From positions 33,010 to 97,009 of the forward strand of contig CAJOLZ010000005.1 of assembly GCA_905235575.1 (NCBI GenBank): a DNA stretch of 64,000 nt. Direction: 5' to 3'. Numbering within the stretch: the stretch's first letter is position 1; each line of letters starts with the position of its first letter. The position numbers and the translations under genes were made by a program. The DNA is from an uncultured Bacteroidaceae bacterium. Lineage in GTDB: Bacteria; Bacteroidota; Bacteroidia; Bacteroidales; Bacteroidaceae. Below the pieces are notes generated by a model. It did no database searches and had not been told where the DNA came from. It saw nothing but the letters and a program-made list of their open reading frames with translations. Shown here one piece after another: positions 17,355 to 26,552 of the stretch.

Positions 17355-20300
17355 CTAGTATTCTCTCTGCATGTCGGCTATTTTCTCGCGCAGCCTTGCC
17401 ATCTGCTCTTCCTGCAGGACACGCTTGTACTCGATGGGCACCACCTGGATAAAGTCCTCGACGTAGCGCTGCCAGTCGTCGAGCATCGTGCGTGCCAGCG
17501 ACGAGCCTGTGTAGAGGTAGTGCTGACGGATGAGCTCGTGCAACTCCTTGCGGCTGACGCTGTCTTCGACGAGATTGATCTCGACCATGTCCATGTTGCA
17601 GAAGTAATCGAACGTGTGTCGACGGTCCCAGACGTAGGCGACGCCGCCCGACATACCGGCTGCGAAGTTGCGTCCGGTGTCGCCGAGAACGACGACACGA
17701 CCGCCTGTCATGTATTCGCAGCAGTGGTCGCCTGCTCCCTCGATGACCGCGATGGCGCCTGAATTACGCACACCGAAGCGCTCGCCCACCTTTCCGTTGA
17801 TGTAGAGTTCGCCGGAGGTGGCTCCGTAGAGTCCGGTGTTGCCTGCGATGATATTGTCCTGTGCGGCGAAATTGGCGCGTGTGGGTGGCAGGATGGCTAT
17901 GCGACCGCCTGAGAGACCTTTGGCAAAGTAGTCGTTTGTCTCACCCTCGAGTTTGAATGTGACTCCTCGGGTGAGGAATGCACCGAACGACTGGCCAGCA
18001 GAACCTTTGAACTTGACGCTGATGGTGTCGTCGGGCAGGCCTGCCAATCCGTACTTCTGTGCTATCACTCCCGAGAGCATAGCTCCCACGGCGCGGTCGG
18101 TGTTCTTGATGGCATAGTCGAGACTTATCTCTTCGTGATGCTCGATGGCTTTCGCAGCCGATGATATCATCTGCGTGTCAAGTATGGTGCCTTGCATGCC
18201 GAGCGGTATGCTGGGCTGGCGGATGTCTCCGGTGAAGTGGAGTTCGCCTTGCTCCTTGTTCAGCAGACGGGCGAAGTCGAGCACTGATGGTTTCGTTTCT
18301 ATCAGTTCGGTGTGTCCGATGATGTCGTCTAAACGCTTGTAGCCCATAACTGCGAGATATTCGCGAACCTCCTGTGCAAGGAAGGTAAAGTAGTTGACGA
18401 GATACTCGTAACGTCCGATGAAATGCTTGCGCAGTTCGGGGTTTTGCGTTGCTACGCCCATGGGACAGGTGTTCAGGTTGCACTTGCGCATCATCACACA
18501 TCCCAGCACGATAAGTGTGGCTGTTCCGAAAGCAAACTCGTCGGCACCAAGCAATGCCATGAGAACAATGTCACGCCCGGTCTTTAGCTGGCCGTCAACC
18601 TGCAGTCGGACTTGTGAACGCAGTCCGTTTCTGACGAGGGTCTGCTGTGTCTCACTCAATCCTATCTCAGGCGAGATGCCGGCAAAACGCATGGAGGAAG
18701 CAGGGCTGGCACCCGTACCGCCTTCGGCTCCGGAAATGATGATGAGGTCAGCCTTGGCTTTTGCAACTCCTGCTGCAATGGTTCCCACACCGCTTTCGGC
18801 AACGAGCTTCACGGAGATGGCTGCCTTGGGATTGACGTTCTTCAAGTCGAATATCAGCTGAGCCAGGTCTTCGATGCTGTAGATATCGTGGTGAGGTGGC
18901 GGTGAGATGAGCGAGATGCCGGGGATGCTGTGGCGCGTCTTGGCAATCACTTCGTTCACCTTGAAACCAGGTAGCTGTCCGCCCTCGCCGGGCTTCGCAC
19001 CCTGTGCTACCTTTATCTGTATCTCTTCGGCATTTACCAGATATTCTGTGGTCACTCCGAAACGTCCCGAGGCTACTTGCTTCGTTTTAGAGCAGAGGCT
19101 GATGCCGTCTACCGTGGCATGGAAGCGTTCGGAATCTTCTCCTCCTTCACCCGTATTGCTGCGCGCGCCGAGTTTGTTCATGGCCAGACAGATGGCCTCG
19201 TGAGCTTCTTTCGAGAGCGCACCGAACGACATGGCTCCTGCGACGAAGTGTTTCACGATGTTCTCAACAGGCTCTACCTCATCGAGCGCAATGGGCTTCT
19301 GCCTGAAGCCAAGGAAGTCACGGATGAAGATGGGCTGTTCTTTCTCATCGACCAGACGCGAGAAGGCTTTGAATTTCTCGTAGTTGCCCGTCCTTGTGGC
19401 CAACTGTAGCGTGGCTATCGTCTCGGGGTTCCAAGCATGTCGGATACCGTCGCGACGCCAATGGAACTGGCCTTGGTTGGGCAGGAAAGCGACATCGGCA
19501 GACTTGTATGCTGCACTGTGCATGGCGATGGCGTCGGCTGCAATCTTCTCCAGACCGATGCCTCCGATGGTGCTCACCTCGGTGCCGAAATATCGTTTCA
19601 GCAGACTTTCGCTCAGTCCGATGCTCTCGAAGATCTTTGCACCTCGATAGGAACGGATGGTAGAGATGCCCATCTTGGCCATAATTTTGAAAAGACCTTT
19701 CTTGACGGCCTTGATGTAGTTGGCCTCGGCGGTGGCGTAGTCTTCCTGAATTTTGTGGCTCTTCACCAAATCGTCGAGGATGGCAAACGTCATGTAGGGG
19801 CAAAGGGCCGAGGCGCCATAGCCCAGAAGCAGAGCGGCATGCATGGTCTCGCGGATCTCGCCAGACTCAACGATGAGCGCGGTCTGCACACGTTTTCCGA
19901 CGGAAATCAGATAGTGATGCACTGCACTGACAGCCAGCAGCGAGGGGATGGCCACATGTTGCTCATCGACATCGCGGTCGGTGAGGATGATGTAGTTATA
20001 TCCGTCGTCCACGGCCTTTTCGGCATCCTTGCAAAGTTTATCAAGAGCAAGGCGCAGGTTTTCACCGCCCTTCGAGGGAGAAGGCGAGGTGAAAGTGATT
20101 GGCAACTTGATGGTATTGAAGCCCTTGTAGCGTATGTTGCAAAGGATATCAAGCTGCGTGTTGTTCAGAATGGGGTGAGGCAGGCGAACCATCTTGCAGT
20201 TCGTCTCGTCCGGATTCAAGATGCCCGTTCCAACGCGGCCGATGTATTCAGTCAGAGACATCACAAGTTCCTCGCGGATAGAGTCGATGGCGGGATTCGT

Positions 20301-21842
20301 GACCTGAGCGAACTGCTGTCTGAAGTAGTTGAAGAAGATTTGCGGACGCTCAGAGAGCACAGCCAGAGGTGTGTCGTTACCCATCGAGGCCGTCGGTTCC
20401 TGACCATTCACAGCCATGGGAACAATGGTGGCATCGATGTCTTCGGCACCGTAACCAAACATCGTTTCCTTCTGCAAGAGGTTGCTCACAGCGTTCTCCA
20501 CATGGCGTCCCGACTTCAGTTTCTCCAGCTGTATGCGGTTGGTCGAGAGCCACTGGCGATAGGGATGCTCGTCTGCCAGCTGCTTCTTTATCTCTCCGTC
20601 GTAGTATATCTTGCCCTCCTGAGTGTCGATGAGCAGAATCTTGCCAGGCTGCAGACGTCCCTTCTCGGCAATCTCGGTGGGGTCGAAGTCCATCACGCCC
20701 ACTTCCGATGCCACCACCATCGTGTCGTTCTTGGTGATGGTGTATCGTGCAGGGCGCAATCCGTTGCGGTCAAGCATACCGCCGGCGAAGCGTCCGTCAC
20801 TGAAGAGCAGTGCAGCAGGTCCGTCCCACGGCTCCATGAGGATGGAGTGATATTCGAAGAAGGCTTTCAGGTCTTCCGATATAGGATTCTTGTCGTTGAA
20901 GCTCTCGGGCACGAGTATGCTCATGGCGTGTGGGAGCGACAGTCCCGACATGACGAGGAACTCGAGCACGTTGTCGAGCGATGCCGAGTCGGACATACCG
21001 GCCTCTACGATGGGTGAAATGGCCTTGGCGTCGCCGAGCGCCTCGCTCGAGAGCACACTCTCGCGAGCCTGCATCCAGCCACGGTTGCCGCGGATGGTGT
21101 TTATCTCGCCGTTGTGTGCCAGCAGTCTGAAGGGCTGTGCCAGCGACCAGGTGGGGAACGTGTTGGTGCTGAAACGCGAGTGCACCAGTGCCAGACCGCT
21201 CGTCAGATAGGGGTTCGTCAGGTCGGGATAGTATTGGCGCACCTGCATCGACGAGAGCATTCCCTTGTAGACGATGCTCGTATTGCTGAGCGAGCAGATG
21301 TAGAAGTCGCGGTTGGAGATGCGACGTTCAATCTTTTTCCTTATTATATATAGCGTGCGCGCGAGGGTTACGCCTTCGATGGGGTTGGGCGAGGTGATGA
21401 AAACCTGCTTTATGTCGGGTTCGTTGCTCAGTGCCACACGTCCCAGACAGTCGGGATTTGTGGGCACTGCGCGCAGGTGCATCAACTGCAGTCCTTCGCG
21501 CTCAATCTCTTCAATCATCACGCTGAGAATCTCCTGCTGTGCCTTCTCCTCCTTGGGCAGGAAGACGAGACCGGTGCCATACTTGCCTTTCTCGGGCACG
21601 GGTATGCCCTGCAGCAGTATGAACTCGTGGGGTATCTGCAGCATGATGCCTGCACCGTCGCCGTCTTTTCCCACTTCGGCTCCGCGGTGGCGCATGTTTT
21701 CGAGCACGCGCAGGGCGTTGTCCACCAGCTCGTGACTCTTGTTACCGTGGATGTTCACTACCATTCCCACGCCGCAGGCGTCGTGCTCGTAATCGCTCTG
21801 GTAGAGTCCGCGCGGCTCTGTTTGCAATTTACATTTTGCCAT
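17355..21842 (-). CDS. gltB: Glutamate synthase large subunit
   Basis: Forms two glutamates from glutamine and 2-oxoglutarate. At 1495 residues it is full length. The mature N-terminal nucleophile is expected at Cys23 (HDACGVGMVV) after removal of a 22-residue propeptide. An Ntn amidotransferase domain, a central domain, an FMN domain (GEGGEDSERF) and a 3Fe-4S cysteine set at about 1113-1126 (CVMMRKCNLNTC) precede the C-terminal right-handed beta-helix (GGRVVVLGDTGRNFAAG). It leads the gltB-gltD operon and diverges from the PII/ammonium transporter operon across a 312-bp AT-rich gap. Confidence 0.97.
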   Translation of the reverse strand: MAKCKLQTEPRGLYQSDYEHDACGVGMVVNIHGNKSHELVDNALRVLENMRHRGAEVGKDGDGAGIMLQIPHEFILLQGIPVPEKGKYGTGLVFLPKEEKAQQEILSVMIEEIEREGLQLMHLRAVPTNPDCLGRVALSNEPDIKQVFITSPNPIEGVTLARTLYIIRKKIERRISNRDFYICSLSNTSIVYKGMLSSMQVRQYYPDLTNPYLTSGLALVHSRFSTNTFPTWSLAQPFRLLAHNGEINTIRGNRGWMQARESVLSSEALGDAKAISPIVEAGMSDSASLDNVLEFLVMSGLSLPHAMSILVPESFNDKNPISEDLKAFFEYHSILMEPWDGPAALLFSDGRFAGGMLDRNGLRPARYTITKNDTMVVASEVGVMDFDPTEIAEKGRLQPGKILLIDTQEGKIYYDGEIKKQLADEHPYRQWLSTNRIQLEKLKSGRHVENAVSNLLQKETMFGYGAEDIDATIVPMAVNGQEPTASMGNDTPLAVLSERPQIFFNYFRQQFAQVTNPAIDSIREELVMSLTEYIGRVGTGILNPDETNCKMVRLPHPILNNTQLDILCNIRYKGFNTIKLPITFTSPSPSKGGENLRLALDKLCKDAEKAVDDGYNYIILTDRDVDEQHVAIPSLLAVSAVHHYLISVGKRVQTALIVESGEIRETMHAALLLGYGASALCPYMTFAILDDLVKSHKIQEDYATAEANYIKAVKKGLFKIMAKMGISTIRSYRGAKIFESIGLSESLLKRYFGTEVSTIGGIGLEKIAADAIAMHSAAYKSADVAFLPNQGQFHWRRDGIRHAWNPETIATLQLATRTGNYEKFKAFSRLVDEKEQPIFIRDFLGFRQKPIALDEVEPVENIVKHFVAGAMSFGALSKEAHEAICLAMNKLGARSNTGEGGEDSERFHATVDGISLCSKTKQVASGRFGVTTEYLVNAEEIQIKVAQGAKPGEGGQLPGFKVNEVIAKTRHSIPGISLISPPPHHDIYSIEDLAQLIFDLKNVNPKAAISVKLVAESGVGTIAAGVAKAKADLIIISGAEGGTGASPASSMRFAGISPEIGLSETQQTLVRNGLRSQVRLQVDGQLKTGRDIVLMALLGADEFAFGTATLIVLGCVMMRKCNLNTCPMGVATQNPELRKHFIGRYEYLVNYFTFLAQEVREYLAVMGYKRLDDIIGHTELIETKPSVLDFARLLNKEQGELHFTGDIRQPSIPLGMQGTILDTQMISSAAKAIEHHEEISLDYAIKNTDRAVGAMLSGVIAQKYGLAGLPDDTISVKFKGSAGQSFGAFLTRGVTFKLEGETNDYFAKGLSGGRIAILPPTRANFAAQDNIIAGNTGLYGATSGELYINGKVGERFGVRNSGAIAVIEGAGDHCCEYMTGGRVVVLGDTGRNFAAGMSGGVAYVWDRRHTFDYFCNMDMVEINLVEDSVSRKELHELIRQHYLYTGSSLARTMLDDWQRYVEDFIQVVPIEYKRVLQEEQMARLREKIADMQREY

Positions 21843-21883
21843 GATATTTCTGTTTTATCTTTCTTTTTACCTCAATTCGATTG

Positions 21884-21891
21884 CAAAGTTA
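21884..21891 (-). promoter_or_regulatory. -7 element of gltB
   Basis: TAACTTTG on the minus strand, about 42 bases from the gltB ATG. It shares the AT-rich 21843-22154 gap with the glnK promoter and could be coordinately controlled with it. Confidence 0.65.
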
Positions 21892-22069
21892 TACCAAAAA
21901 GATAACATACGAAACTTTTTGCTGACTTTTTTCACTTTTATTTTTGAATTTGCTTTTATTTTGTTACAGAATCGAGGCGTTTTAATTTCAAATCGATATT
22001 AAATAACGGCTATTTTGTTTCAGTTTATCATTAAAATAAAATTTCTTCAATCATTTTGTAACCATTTTC

Positions 22070-22100
22070 TTTGTGTTTCTTACATTTTGCCGTACCTTTG
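22070..22100 (+). promoter_or_regulatory. Promoter of the PII-amt operon
   Basis: TTTG at 22070-22073 and TACCTTTG at 22093-22100 with a 19-bp spacer, 55 bp upstream of the PII gene. Confidence 0.75.
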
Positions 22101-22109
22101 CAGTCGAAA

Positions 22110-22123
22110 ACTTAACGTTAAGT
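22110..22123. promoter_or_regulatory. Perfect 14-bp palindrome at the PII operon transcription start
   Basis: ACTTAACGTTAAGT begins 10 bases after the -7 element, so it should overlap or directly follow the transcription start. This position and symmetry suit a repressor operator; the binding protein is unknown. Confidence 0.5.
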
Positions 22124-22154
22124 GTGTGTATTAACTTTATTAAGGTAAAAAGAC

Positions 22155-22502
22155 ATGAAAAGGATTGAAGCTATCATCCGGAAAACGAAGTTTGAGGATG
22201 TAAAGGAAGCCTTGCTGAAGTCGGACATCAACTGGTTTGAATACCACAACGTGCACGGCATCGGCCAAAGTCGCGAGGAGCGCATCTACCGAGGTGTGCA
22301 GTACTCGACCGACGTGATTGAGCGCGTAGCGCTGAGCATCGTCTGCCGCGACCAGTTCGTAGAACCCACGGTGAAGGTAATCCTGCAAGTGGCACACACG
22401 GGCGAGATTGGTGACGGACGCATTTTCGTGAGCGACATAGTGGACACATGGTCCATACGCACCGGCGAAAACGGCGACACTGTACTGAGAGACAAAAAGT
22501 AG
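22155..22502 (+). CDS. PII nitrogen-regulatory protein (GlnB/GlnK family)
   Basis: A 115-residue PII protein, expected to form trimers that sense 2-oxoglutarate and ATP/ADP and to gate the ammonium transporter encoded next. The T-loop has the family pattern GIGQ...IYRGVQY, with the uridylylated tyrosine of E. coli GlnB preserved as Tyr50, but it is one residue shorter. The B-loop reads TGEIGDGRIF, so the E. coli ATP-contacting lysines 85 and 90 are Glu84 and Arg89, and Arg101 is Ser100. Effector binding may therefore differ. It is 285 bp from amt, with a 22-bp repeat cluster between. Gene linkage favours a GlnK-type role. Confidence 0.92.
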   Translation: MKRIEAIIRKTKFEDVKEALLKSDINWFEYHNVHGIGQSREERIYRGVQYSTDVIERVALSIVCRDQFVEPTVKVILQVAHTGEIGDGRIFVSDIVDTWSIRTGENGDTVLRDKK

Positions 22503-22589
22503 AAGTTGCCCTTCCTCGCACGTCGCCGGGAGGACGCCCTCGGCAAGAAGCCTGTCCGCGCCCGAACGACGATGGTCTGAGACAACCTC

Positions 22590-22676
22590 AAAAACGCACC
22601 GTGGTGCGTTGGGCGTCGCACCGTGGTGCGAAGGCCTTCGCAACGTGGTGCGTCAGGCGACGCAACGCAGTGCTTC
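22590..22676. repeat. 22-bp palindromic repeat cluster E
   Basis: Three units (cores GCACCGTGGTGC twice, GCAACGTGGTGC once) and a degenerate closing half unit, opened by AAAACGCA. It is the only cluster placed between two genes that are expected to be co-transcribed, PII and amt. Confidence 0.9.
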
Positions 22677-22787
22677 TCCACGGGAGATGCTGCGGACCAC
22701 ACGACTGCTTCCGCAAGGGCCCGCGGACACAGCGCGACGGCGACGAGGAAAAGGACGATTAAGTTTAACAAAAAAAGAAACAGAAAA

Positions 22788-24041
22788 ATGAACGAAATAG
22801 GATTATCACTGGACACCGTATGGATGCTGCTGGCAGCCATGCTGGTATTCTGGATGCAACCAGGTTTTGCGCTGTGCGAGGCCGGCTTCACCCGTTCGAA
22901 GAACACGGCCAACATACTGATGAAGAATTTTGTCGACTTCATGTTCGGTTCCCTCCTGTTCTTCTTCATCGGATTCGGATTCATGTTCGGCAGCGACGGC
23001 GCCGGATTCATCGGTCTGCCCAACTGGGGCGATCTCTCTTTCTACCAGGGCGACCTCCCCGTGGAGGGCTTCCTGATTTTCGAGACGGTATTCTGCGCCA
23101 CGGCAGCCACCATCGTCAGCGGTGCAATGGCCGAGCGCACCAAGTTCTCGATGTATCTGGTTTACAGCGCTGCCATCTCGCTTTTTATCTATCCCATTGA
23201 GGGTCACTGGACATGGGGCGGAGGCTGGCTCATGAACGACACCGACGGTTCGTTCATGATGAGCCTCTTCGGCGACGTGTTCCACGACTTTGCCGGTTCG
23301 GCCATCGTACACAGCGTGGGCGGTGTGCTGGCCCTGATAGGTGCCATAGCTCTGGGACCGCGCATCGGCAAGTATAGCAGCGACGGCAAGAGCCGCGCCA
23401 TCCCGGGCCACAACCTGACGATAGCCGCGCTGGGCGTCTTCATCCTCTGGCTGGGCTGGTTCGGCTTCAACCCCGGCTCGCAGCTGGCAGCCTCGGGCGA
23501 AGTGAACCGAGTGGCCATCAGCCACGTCTTCCTGACCACCAACCTGGCCGCCGTGGCTGGCGGAATGGCCACGATGTTCACCACGTGGCTGAAGTATGGC
23601 AAGCCCTCGCTCTCGCTGACACTCAACGGCGTGCTGGCGGGTCTCGTGGGCATCACGGCCGGATGCGACATGGTATCGCCCGTCGGCGCCGTAGCCATCG
23701 GACTCATCTGCGGCATCGTGCTCGTCTTCTCCATCGATTTCATCGACCACTGCCTCCACATCGACGACCCCGTAGGTGCCAGCAGTGTGCACGGCGTATG
23801 CGGCATCCTCGGAACCCTGCTCACCGGCCTGTTCTCTACGAGCAACGGAGCGTTCTACGGCCACGGATGGGGCTTCTTCGGAGCACAGTGCTTCGGCATT
23901 CTCATCATCGACCTCTGGGCAGCCATCTGCGGCGTAGCGCTCTTCTATGGCATTAAGAAGCTGCACGGACTGCGCGTGGACAGCCGCATCGAGGAGGAAG
24001 GTCTCGACATCTACGAGCACGGAGAAAGTTGTTATAACTGA
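22788..24041 (+). CDS. amt: Ammonium transporter
   Basis: An inner-membrane ammonium channel of the Amt/MEP/Rh family, 417 residues, with about 11 membrane segments. The pore-lining twin histidines of the family are visible in DFAGSAIVHSVGG (about 175) and SSVHGVCGILGTL (about 335). The start at 22788 is chosen because the longer open frame runs through repeat cluster E and because MNEIGLSLDTVWMLLAA gives the periplasmic N-terminus and first helix. PII lies upstream and an outer-membrane barrel 20 bp downstream. Confidence 0.96.
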   Translation: MNEIGLSLDTVWMLLAAMLVFWMQPGFALCEAGFTRSKNTANILMKNFVDFMFGSLLFFFIGFGFMFGSDGAGFIGLPNWGDLSFYQGDLPVEGFLIFETVFCATAATIVSGAMAERTKFSMYLVYSAAISLFIYPIEGHWTWGGGWLMNDTDGSFMMSLFGDVFHDFAGSAIVHSVGGVLALIGAIALGPRIGKYSSDGKSRAIPGHNLTIAALGVFILWLGWFGFNPGSQLAASGEVNRVAISHVFLTTNLAAVAGGMATMFTTWLKYGKPSLSLTLNGVLAGLVGITAGCDMVSPVGAVAIGLICGIVLVFSIDFIDHCLHIDDPVGASSVHGVCGILGTLLTGLFSTSNGAFYGHGWGFFGAQCFGILIIDLWAAICGVALFYGIKKLHGLRVDSRIEEEGLDIYEHGESCYN

Positions 24042-24061
24042 TATGAAAGGAGGAAAATGAC

Positions 24062-24769
24062 ATGAAAAAGATATTTATGTTTGCATTGGGTCTGGCAGCA
24101 GTCGCTGCCACCCATGCAGAAGACAATAAGATTGAAACGACCATCGCCAGCGACTTCGTGAGCCAATACATCTGGCGTGGACAGGACCTGGGTAGCGTGG
24201 CCGTACAGCCCACACTGGGCATAGGCTGGAAAGGACTGAGCCTGACGGCTTGGGGCAGCTACGGTCTCGTGGACAAAGACGACACCAAGGAGTTCGACCT
24301 GACACTGGGCTACAACATCGGCGGGCTGAACGTGGGCATCACCGACTACTGGTTCAACGAAGGTCTCGAACGCAAGGGACGCTACTTCAAGTACAAAGCA
24401 CACGGCACGAACCACGTCTTCGAAGCCAACATAGGCTACGACTTCGGCGTGGCCAGCATACAGTGGTACACAAACTTTGCAGGCAACGACGGTGTGAACA
24501 AGGACGGCGACCGCGCCTACAGCAGCTATGTGGAAGTGGCCGCACCCTTCCGTCTGGCCAAGGTGGACTGGTCGGCAGCCGTGGGCGCAGTGCCCTATGC
24601 AACCGACTTCTACGACACGCGAGGCTTTGCCGTCACGAACATCTCGCTGAAAGCCACGAAAGACATACGGGTGACCGACTCGTTCAGCATCCCAATCTTC
24701 GGGCAGGTGGCAGCCAACCCACGGTCGCAGAAAGCCTACCTCGTGGTGGGATTCACGCTGCAGCCGTAA
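24062..24769 (+). CDS. Small outer-membrane beta-barrel protein of the amt operon
   Basis: A 235-residue exported protein with a signal peptide (MKKIFMFALGLAAVAATHA). The mature part is a chain of amphipathic strands (LSLTAWGSYGLV, EFDLTLGYNIGGLNVGITDYWF) with the SQYIWRGQDL motif near its start, resembling the TIGR02001 family of barrel proteins. It ends in QP, not a classical aromatic. The gene lies 20 bp after amt and 51 bp before the PurF-like gene, so a link to nitrogen supply, for example as a porin for ammonium or small nitrogen compounds, is plausible but inferred only from position. Confidence 0.8.
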   Translation: MKKIFMFALGLAAVAATHAEDNKIETTIASDFVSQYIWRGQDLGSVAVQPTLGIGWKGLSLTAWGSYGLVDKDDTKEFDLTLGYNIGGLNVGITDYWFNEGLERKGRYFKYKAHGTNHVFEANIGYDFGVASIQWYTNFAGNDGVNKDGDRAYSSYVEVAAPFRLAKVDWSAAVGAVPYATDFYDTRGFAVTNISLKATKDIRVTDSFSIPIFGQVAANPRSQKAYLVVGFTLQP

Positions 24770-24820
24770 GCCCTCGCAGAACATAAAAAGAAACAAACCG
24801 GAAAAAGATAAAGAGCATCC

Positions 24821-26551
24821 ATGGAAGAACTGAAGCACGAATGTGGGGTGGCAATGATAAGACTGCTGAAACCCCTGAAATACTACGAGCAGAAGTACGG
24901 CACCAGCCGCTACGCACTGAACAAACTATACCTGCTCATGGAAAAACAACACAACCGCGGGCAGGAAGGAGCAGGAGCGGCCTGCGTAAACATGGATGCA
25001 CCGGTGGGAACGGAATACATGTTCCGCGAACGGGCGATGGGCAAAGACGCCATCACCGAGATATTCAAGAATATGGACGAGTCCTTCACAGGACAACTGT
25101 ACATGGGCCATCTGCGCTACTCGACGACCGGCAAGAGTGGTCTGCAATATGTCCATCCCTTTCTGCGACGCAACAACTGGAGAGCCAAGAACCTCTGTCT
25201 GTGTGGCAACTTTAACATGACAAATATCGACGAGGTATTCCAGCTGTTGACAACCCAAGGACAGTCGCCGCGAATCTATGGCGACTCCTATATCACGCTC
25301 GAGCTGATGGGACATCGTCTCGACCGCGAGGTGGAGCGACTTTTCGCCGAAGCAAAAGGGAAAGGACTGGAGGGAACAGACATCACGAGCTACATCGACG
25401 GGAATGTGCAGATGGCAAATGTGCTGAAAACTACAATGCCCCACTTCGACGGGGGCTACGTAATGTGTGGACTCACAGGCAGCGGCGAGATGTTTGCCGT
25501 ACGCGACCCCTGGGGAATACGACCCGCATACTATTATCAAGACGACGAGGTGGTGGTGGTGGCCTCGGAACGTCCCGTGATTCAAACCACCTTCGACCTG
25601 ACAGCAAGCGACATTGTAGAATTGCAACCCGGGCAGGCGCTCATCATAAACAAGAACGGCGAGAGCAGCCTGGAACAAATACTGCCGAAAGAAGAATACA
25701 ATGCCTGCTCATTCGAACGCATCTATTTCAGCCGTGGTTCCGACCGCGACATCTATCAGGAACGAAAACGACTGGGCGAACAACTGACACAGCCCATAAT
25801 GAATGCCATTGAAGACGATGTGACCCACACCGTCTTTTCCTATATTCCCAACACAGCCGAAGTGGCCTTCTGCGGCATGACCGACGGTTTCCGACGGCTT
25901 CACTTCGACGTGCGAACGGAAAAAGTGGTATGGAAAGACATCAAGCTGCGCACCTTCATCACCGAAGGAACAGAGCGTAACGACCTCGCAGCTCACGTCT
26001 ATGACATCAGCTACGGCAGTCTGAATCCCTATGAAGACTATCTTGTCATCATCGACGATTCGATTGTCCGCGGCACCACCTTACGCGAAAGCATCTTCAA
26101 GATTCTCGACCGCCTCCATCCAAAGAAGATTGTGATGGTCAGCAGTTCTCCACAGATTCGATATCCCGATTACTACGGCATCGACATGTCGCATCTGGAG
26201 GAACTCTGCGCCTTCCGCGCTGCCATCGCCCTCATCAAGGAACGAGGAATGGAACAGCTGATAAACGACGTTTATAAAGCCTGCAAAGACGACACACAGC
26301 AGAGCACAAATCACGTCCGTGCCATCTATGCACCCTTCACAACGGAGGAAATCAGCAACAAGATCGTTGAGATGCTTCGTCCGGAGGGAATGGAAGCGCC
26401 CGTGGAACTGGTGTTCCAGAGCATCGAAGGATTGCACACCGCCTGCCCCAACCATCCGGGTGACTGGTATTTCACCGGTCACTACCCCACTCCGGGCGGC
26501 ATCCGCATGGTAAATAAAGCATTCATTAATTATATAGAGAACAACAAATAG
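24821..26551 (+). CDS. purF: Amidophosphoribosyltransferase-like protein (long form)
   Basis: Class II glutamine amidotransferase fused to a phosphoribosyltransferase domain, as in PurF, which makes phosphoribosylamine from PRPP and glutamine. Cys8 (KHECGVAMI) is the expected nucleophile after removal of seven residues. HNRGQEGAGA and GHLRYSTTGKSG are amidotransferase motifs, and IIDDSIVRGTT (about 408-418) is the PRPP loop. At 576 residues it is roughly 70-100 longer than usual PurF, with extra sequence after the PRPP loop. Many Bacteroidetes have such a long paralogue; whether it starts purine synthesis here or has another acceptor is not decided by sequence. It sits 1 bp before glmS, in a row of glutamine-using enzymes. 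Confidence 0.8.
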   Translation: MEELKHECGVAMIRLLKPLKYYEQKYGTSRYALNKLYLLMEKQHNRGQEGAGAACVNMDAPVGTEYMFRERAMGKDAITEIFKNMDESFTGQLYMGHLRYSTTGKSGLQYVHPFLRRNNWRAKNLCLCGNFNMTNIDEVFQLLTTQGQSPRIYGDSYITLELMGHRLDREVERLFAEAKGKGLEGTDITSYIDGNVQMANVLKTTMPHFDGGYVMCGLTGSGEMFAVRDPWGIRPAYYYQDDEVVVVASERPVIQTTFDLTASDIVELQPGQALIINKNGESSLEQILPKEEYNACSFERIYFSRGSDRDIYQERKRLGEQLTQPIMNAIEDDVTHTVFSYIPNTAEVAFCGMTDGFRRLHFDVRTEKVVWKDIKLRTFITEGTERNDLAAHVYDISYGSLNPYEDYLVIIDDSIVRGTTLRESIFKILDRLHPKKIVMVSSSPQIRYPDYYGIDMSHLEELCAFRAAIALIKERGMEQLINDVYKACKDDTQQSTNHVRAIYAPFTTEEISNKIVEMLRPEGMEAPVELVFQSIEGLHTACPNHPGDWYFTGHYPTPGGIRMVNKAFINYIENNK

Positions 26552-26552
26552 T

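Noticed and set aside
22594-22787. N-terminal extension of the ammonium transporter
   Set aside because: The extension translates repeat cluster E and would precede the normal Amt start.
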